A stretch of 41,010 nucleotides of DNA, taken from an uncultured Oscillospiraceae bacterium (GTDB taxonomy: Bacteria; Bacillota; Clostridia; Oscillospirales; Oscillospiraceae). Within the stretch, counting starts at the first letter, position 1, and each line of letters starts with the position of its first letter. The stretch is from NCBI GenBank assembly GCA_949494735.1, contig CATABD010000015.1:1-41010 (forward strand). Direction: 5' to 3'. Positions 6,945-16,004 of this stretch are shown here, in pieces. The notes beneath the pieces are model-generated. The model had not been told where the DNA came from. It did no database searches and saw only the letters and a list, made by a program, of their open reading frames with translations. Both the position numbers and the translations under genes were made by a program.

Positions 6945-8258
6945 TTAAGACGCATTTCCCCTGGGGGGCGCCTGCCCGCCTTTTTCTGCCCGCAACGCCG
7001 CAGCGCCCAGCCGGGGCCGTGCGGGGCGGCCCTCCTGACGCACAATCTCCGCCCCGCCCTCGCCCCGGATTGCCTGGGCCGTAACCGTTACCTTCGCAAT
7101 GCTCTGATCGGAGGGCGCGTCATACATCACAGGGGTCATAACCTCCTCCAGTACCGCGCGCAACCCGCGGGCGCCAATTTTGCGCTCCAGCGCCTTGTCG
7201 GCGGCGGCGTCCAGCGCCCCGGGCGTGAACTCCAGTTCCACATTGTCGTAGTCCAACAGGCACTTGTACTGCTTCACCAAGGCATTTTTCGGCTCGGTGA
7301 GGATGCGCACCAGTTGCTCCCGATCCAGCGCCTTCAAGGTAGTGATAATCGGCAGGCGTCCCACCAGTTCTGGAATGATTCCGAACTTCAGCAGATCATG
7401 GGGCTGAACCGCCTTGAGCACGTCTGCCCTCTCACGTTCCGCCGCAGTCTTGACATCGGAACCAAAACCGATGGTCTTCTGATCCAGCCGGCGCTCGATA
7501 ATCTTCTCCAGGCCATCAAAGGCGCCGCCGCAGATAAACAGGATGTTCTTGGTGTCGATCTGCAAAAATTCCTGGTGGGGATGCTTGCGCCCGCCCTGGG
7601 GCGGCACATTGGCAACGGTGCCCTCCAGAATTTTCAGCAGGGCCTGCTGTACCCCCTCGCCGGATACATCCCGGGTAATGGAGGTATTCTCACTCTTGCG
7701 GGCAATCTTGTCAATCTCATCCACATAGATGATGCCCCGCTGCGCCAGCTCAATATCGTAGTCGGCGGCCTGAACCAGCCGAAGCAGAATATTTTCCACA
7801 TCGTCGCCCACATAGCCCGCCTCAGTGAGGGTGGTGGCGTCGGCAATGGCAAAGGGCACCTTCAAGATTCGCGCCAGCGTCTGGGCAAACAAGGTTTTGC
7901 CGCAGCCGGTGGGCCCCACCATGAGGATGTTGGACTTTTGCAGCTCCACATTGTCTCCGCCGCCAAAATAAATACGCTTGTAGTGGTTGTATACCGCTAC
8001 CGACAGGGCCACCTTGGCGCTGTCCTGGCCGATGATATATTCGTCCAGCACCGACACCATCTCTTTTGGGGTGGGAATCACGTCGGGGATGTCCGGCGTA
8101 ACAGGGGTATCGTCCTGCTCATCCCCTAAAATACTCATGCACAGGTGAACGCACTCATTGCAGATATAGGCGCCGGGACCGGCGATAATCCGCTCCACCT
8201 GCTCCTGATGCTTGCCGCAAAAAGAGCAGCGCACCGATTTGTAGTCGTCTCTTGCCAT
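6945..8258 (-). CDS. clpX: ATP-dependent Clp protease ATP-binding subunit ClpX
   Basis: A 437-residue AAA+ unfoldase that recognises substrates and feeds them into ClpP. The N-terminal zinc-binding domain has C11, C14, C33 and C36. Walker A is GPTGCGKT at 115-122, and Walker [10 protein letters not shown] follows. The IGF-type loop that docks on ClpP is KTIGFGSDV. Sensor 2 [12 protein letters not shown] lies near the end. The last ~35 residues form an unusual Gly/Pro/Arg-rich extension beyond the usual ClpX end. Start fixed by AAGGAAG upstream of the ATG. clpP lies 66 bp upstream in the same operon. Confidence 0.97.
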   Translation of the reverse strand: MARDDYKSVRCSFCGKHQEQVERIIAGPGAYICNECVHLCMSILGDEQDDTPVTPDIPDVIPTPKEMVSVLDEYIIGQDSAKVALSVAVYNHYKRIYFGGGDNVELQKSNILMVGPTGCGKTLFAQTLARILKVPFAIADATTLTEAGYVGDDVENILLRLVQAADYDIELAQRGIIYVDEIDKIARKSENTSITRDVSGEGVQQALLKILEGTVANVPPQGGRKHPHQEFLQIDTKNILFICGGAFDGLEKIIERRLDQKTIGFGSDVKTAAERERADVLKAVQPHDLLKFGIIPELVGRLPIITTLKALDREQLVRILTEPKNALVKQYKCLLDYDNVELEFTPGALDAAADKALERKIGARGLRAVLEEVMTPVMYDAPSDQSIAKVTVTAQAIRGEGGAEIVRQEGRPARPRLGAAALRAEKGGQAPPRGNAS

Positions 8259-8324
8259 ATTCTGGTCTTCCTTTCAGGAAAGCACCAAAGAGCGGAGAGA
8301 AAGCCCTCCGCTCTTTGGCTATAC

Positions 8325-8906
8325 TCAGCGATTGGTAATGATTTTGTCAATCAGGCCGTAATCCAAGGCCTCCTGGGCAGTCATGAAATTATCCCGCTCA
8401 CAGTCTGCGGTCACCTGCGCCAAATCCCTGCCGCAGTTGTCAGCCAAAATCTGGGTCACACGCTTTTTGATGGTCTCCAGCCGTTTCAGATGGAGGGCCA
8501 TGTCGGTAATCTGCCCCTGGGTTCCGGCAGAGGGTTGGTGGATCATAATTTCCGCGTTGGGCAGAGCCATCCGCTTCCCCTTTGTTCCCGAGGACAGCAG
8601 AAATGCCCCCATGGAGGCGCCCATGCCCACGCAGATGGTGGACACATCACACTTGATGTACTGCATCGTGTCGTAGATGGCCATGCCGTCGGGGATAGAA
8701 CCGCCGGGACTGTTGATATAGAACTGGATGTCCTTGTCCGGATCCTGGGCCTCCAGGTAGAGCAGCTGTGCTACCACCAGAGAGGCAGTAGTGGCGTTGA
8801 CCTCCTCACCCAAAAACACGATGCGGTCATTCAGCAGCCTGGAGAAAATATCATAGGAACGTTCGCCCCGGCTGGTCTGTTCTACAACATAAGGAACTAA
8901 ACTCAT
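8325..8906 (-). CDS. clpP: ATP-dependent Clp protease proteolytic subunit ClpP
   Basis: A 193-residue serine protease that forms the tetradecameric chamber served by ClpX. The catalytic triad is complete: Ser98 in GMGASMGA, His123 in IMIHQP and Asp172 in ERDNFM. The N-terminal loop begins [23 protein letters not shown], typical of the family. I chose the ATG at 8906 because GGAAAGGAGAAT lies just upstream. An open frame extends to 8999 but its residues do not fit the family. The 108-bp gap after tig contains a TATAAT on the minus strand, so a secondary promoter is possible. Confidence 0.97.
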   Translation of the reverse strand: MSLVPYVVEQTSRGERSYDIFSRLLNDRIVFLGEEVNATTASLVVAQLLYLEAQDPDKDIQFYINSPGGSIPDGMAIYDTMQYIKCDVSTICVGMGASMGAFLLSSGTKGKRMALPNAEIMIHQPSAGTQGQITDMALHLKRLETIKKRVTQILADNCGRDLAQVTADCERDNFMTAQEALDYGLIDKIITNR

Positions 8907-9014
8907 TGGTATTCTCCTTTCCGAGGGGGATACGCATTCCCCGCCAGCGCTGGCTATTATACCCACACCCCGGCGTGCGTTATTCCCTCCTGCGCTCAAA
9001 AAGGTTTCGGCCTA

Positions 9015-10379
9015 TTATTCCTCAGCTTTCTTCGCTTTGGGTGCGGCCTTCTTCCTGGGGGCGGCCTTCTCCTCCCCGTCCTCCTCCGCCTTCTTGGCAG
9101 CCTTCTTAGCAGTCTTTTTCGCAGAAGACTTTACCAAATCCAGTGCCCCGCGCATGGTCAAATCCCGGCGGATATCGTCCACATTGACAATGGAGCGGAC
9201 CTTGTCCTCTTCCATCTTATACTGCTCCGCCAGTCTGGCAATCTCCTCGTCCACCGCAGCGTCCGAAACCTCAATTCCCTCGGCGGCAGCCACAGCCTCC
9301 AAGGCAAGGTCGCTGCGCACAGTCCGGGCGGCGGCAGTCTTGGATTGCTCGCGCATATCGTCCATGGACATGCCCATCATCCGCAGGTAGTCCTCGAATT
9401 TAATGCCTTGGCTTTGGACGCGGTTCGCATAATCGTCCAGCATCTTGTCTGCCTGATAGTCGACCATGGCCTGGGGTACGTCGCACTCCAGCTTTTCGAT
9501 TAAGGCGTCAATCACGGCGGTTTCAAACTCCCGGTCGGCCTGCTCCTGGCGGCGGGCCTTCAACTTTTCGCCCAGATCCTTTTTGAATTCGTCCAGCGTC
9601 TCAAACTCAGACACATCCTTGGCAAACTCGTCGTCCAGCTCGGGCTCCTGCTTCTCCTTTACCTCGTGAACCTTGACTTTGAACACCACTTGGGCGCCCG
9701 CCAGCTCCGGGGCATAGTCCTCGGGAAAGGTGATGTCCAGCTCTTTTTCCTCTCCGGCTTTCATACCGATGACTTGATCCTCAAAGCCGGGAACAAAGGA
9801 ACCGGAACCCAACTCCAAGCTGTAGTTTTCCCCTTTACCGCCCTGGAACGGCACACCGTCCTTAAAGCCCTCGAAGTCGATAACCGCAGTGTCACCCTTC
9901 TTGGCCTTACGCTCCACACTCACCAGGCGGGAGGCCCGGTCGATGTACGGCTTGAGCTCGCCCTTGATGTCGGCGGCAGACACCTTCACGTCCGGTCTTG
10001 CCACGCTCAGGCCCTTGTAATCCTTTATAGATGCCTCCGGCTTGACGGTGACGGTGGCCTTGAAGGTAAAGCCATCGGCGCTGACATCCAGCACCTCCAA
10101 CTGGGGGTAGGCCACGGGATCAACCCCCGCCTCCTTCAGCGCAGCCTCATAAGCGTCGGGGTATGCCAGGGAAATGGCGTCCTCAAAGAAAATTTCCGCG
10201 CCATACATTTTCTCCACCATCTTGCGGGGAGCCTTCCCCTTTCGGAAGCCCGGAACATTAATACTCTTCTTCTGGCGGTTGTAAACCTTGTCGATAGCGG
10301 CCTGGAACTCGGCGGCGCCGACCTCAATCACCAGCTCATAGGTGCTGTTCTCTTTTTTTTCGTTGCTCTTGATGTTCAT
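9015..10379 (-). CDS. tig: Trigger factor, ribosome-associated chaperone and prolyl isomerase
   Basis: A 454-residue protein. The N-terminal ribosome-binding domain carries the signature GFRKGKAPRKMVE. The middle FKBP-type prolyl isomerase domain is about 145-240 (GDTAVIDFEGFKDGVPFQGG). The C-terminal chaperone domain is helical. It binds nascent chains at the exit tunnel of the large subunit. The last ~40 residues are an extra Lys/Ala/Glu-rich low-complexity tail, likely disordered and basic. The ATG at 10379 has GGAGG 8 bases upstream; an in-frame TTG 15 bases earlier overlaps that site and is rejected. First gene of the tig-clpP-clpX-lon-engB operon. Confidence 0.97.
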   Translation of the reverse strand: MNIKSNEKKENSTYELVIEVGAAEFQAAIDKVYNRQKKSINVPGFRKGKAPRKMVEKMYGAEIFFEDAISLAYPDAYEAALKEAGVDPVAYPQLEVLDVSADGFTFKATVTVKPEASIKDYKGLSVARPDVKVSAADIKGELKPYIDRASRLVSVERKAKKGDTAVIDFEGFKDGVPFQGGKGENYSLELGSGSFVPGFEDQVIGMKAGEEKELDITFPEDYAPELAGAQVVFKVKVHEVKEKQEPELDDEFAKDVSEFETLDEFKKDLGEKLKARRQEQADREFETAVIDALIEKLECDVPQAMVDYQADKMLDDYANRVQSQGIKFEDYLRMMGMSMDDMREQSKTAAARTVRSDLALEAVAAAEGIEVSDAAVDEEIARLAEQYKMEEDKVRSIVNVDDIRRDLTMRGALDLVKSSAKKTAKKAAKKAEEDGEEKAAPRKKAAPKAKKAEE

Positions 10380-10484
10380 GGTGTGTTCCTCCAAGCTCGG
10401 CCGGGCACATGCCCCTGGGCCTTCTTTCTAAATAATCCAACCTATTCTATCAGATAGGCGCAGAGATTTCCACTGTTTTTTTGT

Positions 10485-11174
10485 CTAATCCAAAATTTTT
10501 TTTGGCCGGAATCCGATGAAGTCCGCAGAGACCAGGCGGTATTCCACCGCCCCCTGAAACCCCTCAATGGCCAAACGGTGGCTGGGTCCATGAAGATGTC
10601 CATAATAGCACGCCTTTACCTGATATTGCTCCAGCAAATCAATGATTTCCTGGCATCGGTAGCCCCGGTATAAGGGCGGATAGTGGAGAAAGCACAGCTT
10701 TACCCTCTCCCCTGCCGCTTTCAACGACGCCTCCAGCCGAATCAGCTCCCGCTTGAATACCTTCTCCCACTGGGGCGCGCCGTTTTCCTCAAAAAACCAG
10801 CCCCGGGTGCCGCACAGGGCAGTTTCGCCGTAAATGGCGCAGTTGTTGTGGAGAATATGCAGCCGGGTAAAGCCATTGGCCTGAAAAAAGGAGTTCATTT
10901 TTGAGGCGGTGGTCCACCAGTAGTCGTGATTGCCTTTCAGCAGCCACTTCTCTCCCGGCAGCTGGTGGTTGAGGAAGGCAAAATCAGCCTTGGCCTCCTC
11001 CAGGCCCATGCCCCAGGACAAATCGCCGCACAGCACCACGGTATCGCTGTCCTCCACCGGAGCGAAGCCTTCCCGAAGCTTGTCCACATAGCCTTCCCAG
11101 CCCCCGCCAAACACATCCATGGGCTTGTTCGACCCCAGGGACAGGTGGGTATCGCCGATGGCATAGAGGGCCAT
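10485..11174 (-). CDS. Metallophosphoesterase (calcineurin-like)
   Basis: A 229-residue calcineurin-type phosphoesterase with the full set of metal-binding motifs: GDTHLS (residues 7-12), GDLSWG, GNHDYWW and GHLHG, which provide the Asp, Asn and His ligands of a two-metal centre. It resembles the stand-alone clostridial phosphoesterases with no accessory domain. The substrate is unknown. It has no signal peptide, so it should be cytoplasmic. The ATG is preceded by AGGGGTG. It is the last gene after thrC in this cluster, 12 bp downstream. Confidence 0.92.
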   Translation of the reverse strand: MALYAIGDTHLSLGSNKPMDVFGGGWEGYVDKLREGFAPVEDSDTVVLCGDLSWGMGLEEAKADFAFLNHQLPGEKWLLKGNHDYWWTTASKMNSFFQANGFTRLHILHNNCAIYGETALCGTRGWFFEENGAPQWEKVFKRELIRLEASLKAAGERVKLCFLHYPPLYRGYRCQEIIDLLEQYQVKACYYGHLHGPSHRLAIEGFQGAVEYRLVSADFIGFRPKKILD

Positions 11175-11186
11175 CCTATCACCCCT

Positions 11187-12680
11187 TTATTTCAGGAAAT
11201 CCAGCACACAATCCTTCATGGCATCCTTTTTGACCACGCCCTCAAAACGGCGGCGGCGGTTCTTCAACCTGGCCAGAGGCATTGGAACCGGCTCGCCGGT
11301 AACCTCAGCCAGCTGATCCAAAATATCCAGTCCCCCCTTGTGTTCCTTTATGCCCAGCGCATCCAGCACACTGTCGCAGAATTTGAAGGGACTGGCGGTG
11401 GACACCACCACAGTGGGGGTGTCGTCCCCTGTCTGCACCCGGTACTCGTCCAGCACATGGAACGCCACGGCGGTGTGGGGATCGATGAGATAACCGCACT
11501 CACCCCACATTTTGGCAATCATTGCCTTGGTCTGCTCATCGCTGCAACAACCCGCGCTGAACTCTTTTTTCAGCTTGGTACGGATAGAGCTGTCTACCCG
11601 GTAGCTGCCGTACTGTGCCAGCTGGGACATATACTCCCGCACCAGCCGGTCATCCCGCCCCGACAGCTCAAAAACCATCCGCTCCAGATTGCTTGACACC
11701 AGGATGTCCATGGATGGGGACAGGGTATTATAGAAGGTACGGTTCCGATCATAGGAACCGGTGTGGATAAAGTCGGTGAGCACATTGTTCTGGTTGGAGG
11801 CGCAAATCAGCCGGCCAATGGGGATGCCCATGGCCTTGGCATAATAGGCCGCCAGGATATTGCCGAAATTGCCGGTAGGGACGCACACGTTGACCTGCTG
11901 CCCCTTGGCAATGGCGCCCTCCTTCAGCAAATCACAGTAGGCGGAAGCGTAGTACACAATCTGAGGCAGCACCCGGCCCCAGTTAATAGAGTTGGCAGAG
12001 GACAGGAAATAGCCCCGCTCTCTCAGCTCAGCCGCCAGCTTTTCGTCGGCGAAAAGCTTTTTCACCCCGGTTTGGGCATCGTCAAAATTGCCCACCACCG
12101 AGCTTACACCCACGTTTCCACCCTCCTGGGTCACCATCTGTAACTCCTGAATTTCAGAAACGCCGTCCTTGGGATAGAACACCAGGATTTTTGTGTTCTC
12201 CACGTTACGGAAACCTTCCAGTGCCGCCTTACCCGTGTCGCCGGAGGTGGCCACCAAAATACACACCGTCTTCTTCTCATCGTTTTTATCCAGGGAAGCG
12301 GTGAGCAGGTGGGGCAGTATTTGCAGGGCCATATCCTTGAACGCGCAGGTCGGACCATGCCAAAGCTCCAGACAGTAGGTGCTTTCATCCAACTTACGCA
12401 CCGGGGCTACGTCTTCATGGGAGAACTTCCCTCCGCCATAGGCCTCGGAGGCATAGCTGTTCAGCTCAGAAGCCGCAAACCCTTCCAGAAAGCTGTTCAT
12501 AATGTAGACCACACGCTGCTGGTAGGACATCTCCCGCATGGTCTCCACTGCGGAGGAGGGCAGCCTGGGCAGCACCGCCGGGGTCAGCAGCCCGCCGTCA
12601 GGGGCCAACCCCTTGGCGATGGCTTGGGGAGCGCTCAGACGCAAATCTTTATTTCTCGTGCTCAGATAGTTCATGGTCAT
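11187..12680 (-). CDS. thrC: Threonine synthase
   Basis: A 497-residue PLP enzyme converting O-phospho-L-homoserine to threonine. The PLP lysine is K115 in TCAFKDMALQ, and the fold-type II phosphate-binding loop is VPTGNFGN. The length and the STRNKDLRLSAPQAI beginning fit the long (fungal/E. coli-like) class. The ATG at 12680 overlaps the stop of the dipeptidase gene (ATGA). A second ATG at 12674 (MNYLST) is an equally good start. No hom or thrB gene is visible here. Cytoplasmic, aspartate-family amino acid pathway. Confidence 0.95.
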   Translation of the reverse strand: MTMNYLSTRNKDLRLSAPQAIAKGLAPDGGLLTPAVLPRLPSSAVETMREMSYQQRVVYIMNSFLEGFAASELNSYASEAYGGGKFSHEDVAPVRKLDESTYCLELWHGPTCAFKDMALQILPHLLTASLDKNDEKKTVCILVATSGDTGKAALEGFRNVENTKILVFYPKDGVSEIQELQMVTQEGGNVGVSSVVGNFDDAQTGVKKLFADEKLAAELRERGYFLSSANSINWGRVLPQIVYYASAYCDLLKEGAIAKGQQVNVCVPTGNFGNILAAYYAKAMGIPIGRLICASNQNNVLTDFIHTGSYDRNRTFYNTLSPSMDILVSSNLERMVFELSGRDDRLVREYMSQLAQYGSYRVDSSIRTKLKKEFSAGCCSDEQTKAMIAKMWGECGYLIDPHTAVAFHVLDEYRVQTGDDTPTVVVSTASPFKFCDSVLDALGIKEHKGGLDILDQLAEVTGEPVPMPLARLKNRRRRFEGVVKKDAMKDCVLDFLK

Positions 12681-13591
12681 CTCACTACTCTCATTAAATT
12701 GTTGTAAAACAGGTCTTGGACAACCGCTTCATCATATCCGTGGAGCAAAAGGTACTCATACAGCCGGGGCAAACTGTCGATGGCCGGCAGGTCGGTAATG
12801 AGGTCACAGCCGTCCCAGTCGCCCCCCAGGGCCACATTTCTGGCTCCGCCCAGCTCCAGAATACAATCCAAATGGGCCCGAACCATGTCCAGATCCCGGC
12901 TCCCTCCCACGAACCCCTCGTAGAAGTTGAGACCGATCACTCCTTGATTCCCTATTATCGCAGTTATTTGTTCATTCGTCAAGTTCCTTGTGTGATTCCA
13001 TACAGATTTTGCGTTGGAATGGCTTGCGATAAAGGGACGGGACGCCATTTCCGCCACGTCCCAGAACCCGGCCTCCGACAGGTGGGACACATCCACCAGA
13101 ATGCGCAGCTCCTCCATTTTTTTCACAAAAAGCCGCCCTGCTGCGGACAATCCCTGCTCAGGACGGTCTGCATGGGCTCCGGACAGGGCGTTGGCATGGT
13201 TCCAGGTCAGGTTGATGGCGACAACGCCGTCCCTCGCCGCCTGGGGCAGCCGGTCCGGGTCACAGTCCAGCAGCTCCGCCCCCTCCACCGTGAGGAAGGC
13301 CGCTGCTCTCCCCTGCCGGTTGGCCTGTTCCGCCTCGGCGGCAGTGCGGCACTGGATGACGCAGCCCGGATTTTGCTCCATCTGCTCCTGAAAGCACTTC
13401 AACAGCTGCTGGTAGGCGCTCCAGCCGCTGTAGCCCTCCGCTGTCCATAGGGCAAACATCTGGCAGTACCGGGCAAAACCCGCCGTCCGCTCCAAAGACA
13501 CCTCCCCAGTATTGTCCGCCAGCCCCTCTTCCAAGGCCCAGCAGCGGGAAATGGTATCGCAGTGGGCATCAAATACGCAGATCGGCACCAC
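12677..13591 (-). CDS. Membrane dipeptidase (peptidase family M19)
   Basis: A 304-residue zinc dipeptidase of the renal dipeptidase family, which cleaves L-Xaa-D/L-Xaa dipeptides. The zinc-binding start DAHCDT (residues 8-13) is present, as are TVEGAELL with the bridging glutamate, VDVSHLSEAGFWD and ASHSNAKSVWNHTRN with the histidines. GGDWDGCD closes the active site. The start is GTG at 13591 with AGGGGG upstream. It has no leader peptide, so it is a cytoplasmic relative. Ends by overlapping thrC by 4 bases. Confidence 0.93.
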   Translation of the reverse strand: MVPICVFDAHCDTISRCWALEEGLADNTGEVSLERTAGFARYCQMFALWTAEGYSGWSAYQQLLKCFQEQMEQNPGCVIQCRTAAEAEQANRQGRAAAFLTVEGAELLDCDPDRLPQAARDGVVAINLTWNHANALSGAHADRPEQGLSAAGRLFVKKMEELRILVDVSHLSEAGFWDVAEMASRPFIASHSNAKSVWNHTRNLTNEQITAIIGNQGVIGLNFYEGFVGGSRDLDMVRAHLDCILELGGARNVALGGDWDGCDLITDLPAIDSLPRLYEYLLLHGYDEAVVQDLFYNNLMRVVR

Positions 13592-13600
13592 AATTACCCC

Positions 13601-13972
13601 CTAAAAGGCGTTTTCAATATAATATATGTCCGGCTGTTCCGTGTGCGCCCCCCGAGGGGCGTACACCTCCGCCACATCGAACCGGGGCTGGAGATCCGTA
13701 GGATGGCCCGAAAGGTAAATCTGGGCAGTTAGGCGGAGCTTGCGCTGCTTGGAAGGGGTCACCGCCTCACACGCCGCGCCAAAGCGGCCATTTTTCCGCA
13801 GCTTGACCTCCACAAAGGCCAGATACCGCCCATTTCCCGCAATGATGTCTATCTCGCCCATACGGCATCGGAAATTGGTGGTAATTACTGTCCAACCTCT
13901 TTGCCGTAAGTCCTCCGCCACCAGCGCCTCGCCCCATTGCCCAAGCCGCCGGGCATCTCCCCCGCCGCTCAC
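13601..13972 (-). CDS. YraN family protein (UPF0102)
   Basis: A 123-residue protein with a restriction-endonuclease-like fold. The core motif is MGEIDIIAGNGRYLAFVEVK, with the conserved E, D and E-x-K residues of the PD-(D/E)XK type. Its biological role is not settled in any organism. rnhB-yraN adjacency is conserved in many bacteria. I prefer the GTG at 13972, which overlaps the rnhB stop (GTGA) and gives the usual family length. A GTG at 14008 with GGAAG upstream would add 12 residues. Confidence 0.9.
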   Translation of the reverse strand: MSGGGDARRLGQWGEALVAEDLRQRGWTVITTNFRCRMGEIDIIAGNGRYLAFVEVKLRKNGRFGAACEAVTPSKQRKLRLTAQIYLSGHPTDLQPRFDVAEVYAPRGAHTEQPDIYYIENAF

Positions 13973-14574
13973 AGCCTTTTCAAAAAGCTGCGCCGGTGGA
14001 TCGGGCACGGCCCAAACTTCCGCAGCAGCTCATAGTGGCGCTTCGTGCCATACCCTTTATGGCGCTCAAACTCGTACTGGGGATAGCAACCGGCCATCCC
14101 CACCATATACTGGTCTCGGCTCACCTTGGCCATAATGGATGCCGCTGCAATAGACATTGACAGGCTATCTCCCTTTACAATCAGCATGTGTGGCACAGTG
14201 ATGGCACATTGGTTTCCATGATCCCGGTTGCCGTCCACAAGGGCAAACTCCGCCCGGGGCTTCAGCGCGTCTATGGCCATCTGCATGGCCTTAATGCGGC
14301 TGTTCAAGATGTTAATTCGGTCAATTTCCTCCGGCTCCACCCAAGCTGCCGCCCAAGATACAGCCTGGTCCGCAATCTGGTCGTACAAGGCCTCCCGTTG
14401 CTTTTCCGATAACTTTTTGGAGTCATCCAGCCCGGTCAGTTTCAGACCGTTCGGCAAAATCACTGCCGCCGCATATACCCGTCCGGCCAGCGGCCCAGCT
14501 CCCGCCTCGTCGCACCCACACACGGTGCCAAACCCCTGTCCTCCCGCCCCAAACTCTAAATCCCAGCTGGGCAT
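13969..14574 (-). CDS. rnhB: Ribonuclease HII
   Basis: A 201-residue enzyme that cuts RNA in RNA-DNA hybrids and single ribonucleotides embedded in DNA. The active site DEAG (usual DExG; CDEAGAGPLAG near residues 21-31) gives the first Asp and Glu. The other acidic residues are in LDDSKKLSE, ALVDGN and SIMAKVSRDQ. The C-terminal GYGTKRHYELLRKFGPCPIHR is typical. ATG at 14574 with a purine-rich GGGGGA / AGGGA leader. It lies 17 bp after rbgA and overlaps yraN. Confidence 0.97.
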   Translation of the reverse strand: MPSWDLEFGAGGQGFGTVCGCDEAGAGPLAGRVYAAAVILPNGLKLTGLDDSKKLSEKQREALYDQIADQAVSWAAAWVEPEEIDRINILNSRIKAMQMAIDALKPRAEFALVDGNRDHGNQCAITVPHMLIVKGDSLSMSIAAASIMAKVSRDQYMVGMAGCYPQYEFERHKGYGTKRHYELLRKFGPCPIHRRSFLKRL

Positions 14575-14591
14575 ATCCCTATCATCCCCCG

Positions 14592-15446
14592 TTAAACATC
14601 CTCTGGATCCTCAAGTGTAAAGCGTCCTAACTTTCCGCTACGGAACTCATCCAACAGAACATTGGCCATACGTTCCGTATTTGCCTCACCTCCGACGACC
14701 AGCATCCCCCGCTTCCGGGCGCACCGTTCCAGCATCTCCCAACCCTGCAGTTCAGTTGCCTCCGTCAGCTTATAGCGCCCCTCCAGTGTCTGGGGATACC
14801 GATCCCGCAGCAACACCAACAGGGCGCAGGCCAGTCCCTCCATATCAGTGACTTCGTCCCTTACCGCACCCGTGAACGCCAAATGCAGCCCGGTGGTCTT
14901 ATCCTCAAACTTAGGCCAGAGGATGCCTGGTGTGTCCAGCAGCTCCAAGCCGGTGTCCACGCGCACCCATTGCTTACCCCGGGTGACACCCGGCCGATCG
15001 CCGGCCTTAACTGATTTGCGCCCAGCTACTTTGTTTATAAAAGTGGATTTCCCCACATTTGGCACCCCAACCACCATGACGCGGATGGGTCGGCCCACCT
15101 GTCCCCTAGCCCTCCATACCTCCAGCCTGTCTTTGAGGACCCGTTTCGCAACTGCTGAAAACTGCCCTACTCCCTTGCCGCTTTTGGCATCCGTCTCCAG
15201 CACGCCGAAATCTCTTTTCCTGTAATAAGTTGTCCAACGCTCTGTCATGGCCGGATCCGCCTGATCTGCGCGGTTAAAGATAATCAGCCTGGGCCTATCT
15301 CCTACGATGGCGTCAATATCCGGGTTTCGGCTGGAAATCGGAATGCGGGCATCCACAACTTCCGCCACCATATCAACCAGTTTCACATTGTTTTCCATCT
15401 GGCGGCGGGTTTTAGTCATATGCCCGGGATACCACTGGATATTCAT
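14592..15446 (-). CDS. rbgA: Ribosome biogenesis GTPase RbgA (YlqF)
   Basis: A 284-residue circularly permuted GTPase required for late assembly of the 50S subunit. The motif order is permuted as expected: G4 FNRAD (about 56-60), then G1 GVPNVGKST (about 128-136), G2 GVTRG and G3 DTPGILWP. The beginning IQWYPGHMTKTRR is characteristic. It follows rplS and precedes rnhB, the same order as in B. subtilis. A strong terminator stands between rplS and rbgA, so expression needs readthrough or a promoter I cannot see. Confidence 0.97.
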   Translation of the reverse strand: MNIQWYPGHMTKTRRQMENNVKLVDMVAEVVDARIPISSRNPDIDAIVGDRPRLIIFNRADQADPAMTERWTTYYRKRDFGVLETDAKSGKGVGQFSAVAKRVLKDRLEVWRARGQVGRPIRVMVVGVPNVGKSTFINKVAGRKSVKAGDRPGVTRGKQWVRVDTGLELLDTPGILWPKFEDKTTGLHLAFTGAVRDEVTDMEGLACALLVLLRDRYPQTLEGRYKLTEATELQGWEMLERCARKRGMLVVGGEANTERMANVLLDEFRSGKLGRFTLEDPEDV

Positions 15447-15484
15447 CAGACCGGCCTCTTTCTGCCCATAGGCGATAGTTGAAT

Positions 15485-15514
15485 AAAAAAGGAGCGGTTG
15501 CCCGCTCCTTTTTT
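15485..15514 (-). terminator. Terminator of rplS
   Basis: GGAGCGG (15491-15497) and CCGCTCC (15502-15508) are flanked by A6 and T6, giving an excellent intrinsic terminator that works on both strands. It lies 11 bases after the rplS stop. Confidence 0.9.
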
Positions 15515-15524
15515 ATGACACAGC

Positions 15525-15866
15525 TTACAGGTCCTCTTTGACCTTGGCGGCCTTGCCCACGCGGTCACGCAGGTAGTACAGCTTGGCGCGGCGCACCTTG
15601 CCCCGGCGGATGGTCTCCACCTTCTCAATGGTGGGGGCATGCAAGGGGAACACCTTCTCCACGCCCACACCATAAGAAATACGGCGGACGGTGAAGCTCT
15701 CCTCCACACCGCCATGCTTCTTGGCGATGACGGTGCCCTCGAACACCTGGATGCGCTCGCGGCTGCCTTCCTTGACCCGGATGTGCACCCGAACCGTGTC
15801 GCCTACACTGACGGAAGGCACCTCGTCCTTCATGTACTTCTCACTGAATTGCTTCAACAGTTCCAT
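15525..15866 (-). CDS. rplS: 50S ribosomal protein L19
   Basis: A 113-residue L19, near the family's normal length. Family blocks are visible: [26 protein letters not shown], then [20 protein letters not shown] and the basic end [18 protein letters not shown]19 sits at the interface of the two ribosomal subunits. A good promoter, a conserved-looking leader and a strong terminator make it a single-gene transcript. The ATG has AGGAGGAG upstream. Upstream genes are divergent in function (sporulation protease pair). Confidence 0.98.
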   Translation of the reverse strand: MELLKQFSEKYMKDEVPSVSVGDTVRVHIRVKEGSRERIQVFEGTVIAKKHGGVEESFTVRRISYGVGVEKVFPLHAPTIEKVETIRRGKVRRAKLYYLRDRVGKAAKVKEDL

Positions 15867-15869
15867 TTG

Positions 15870-15943
15870 TATGCTCCTCCTAGATTCAGGCGTTCATGCA
15901 TCCAAGCCATCTGGCTGCGCAGAGGACCACCCTATTTCAGACT
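15870..15943 (-). ncRNA. Probable L19 leader RNA
   Basis: The ~75-base untranslated leader of rplS contains TGGTCCTCTGCGC, GCCAGATGGCT and TGGATGCATGAACGCC, which I recognise as features of the Firmicutes L19 leader. The L19 leader is thought to bind L19 and control its own operon. A covariance-model search would decide. Confidence 0.55.
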
Positions 15944-15948
15944 AAAAT

Positions 15949-15977
15949 AGTTTACCACAGCTCAATGGGATTTGCAA
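15949..15977 (-). promoter_or_regulatory. Promoter of rplS
   Basis: TTGCAA (15972-15977), 17-base spacer, TAAACT (15949-15954) on the minus strand. Start of transcription would be about 75 bases before the rplS ATG. Confidence 0.7.
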
Positions 15978-16004
15978 GTACTTTTTCTGTTTTCTGCGCA
16001 AGAA

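Noticed and set aside
9015-10394. TTG at 10394 as start of trigger factor
   Set aside because: The TTG overlaps the ribosome binding site of the ATG at 10379, and the extra five residues are not in the family. The same applies to the TTG before the P-loop kinase at 28081.
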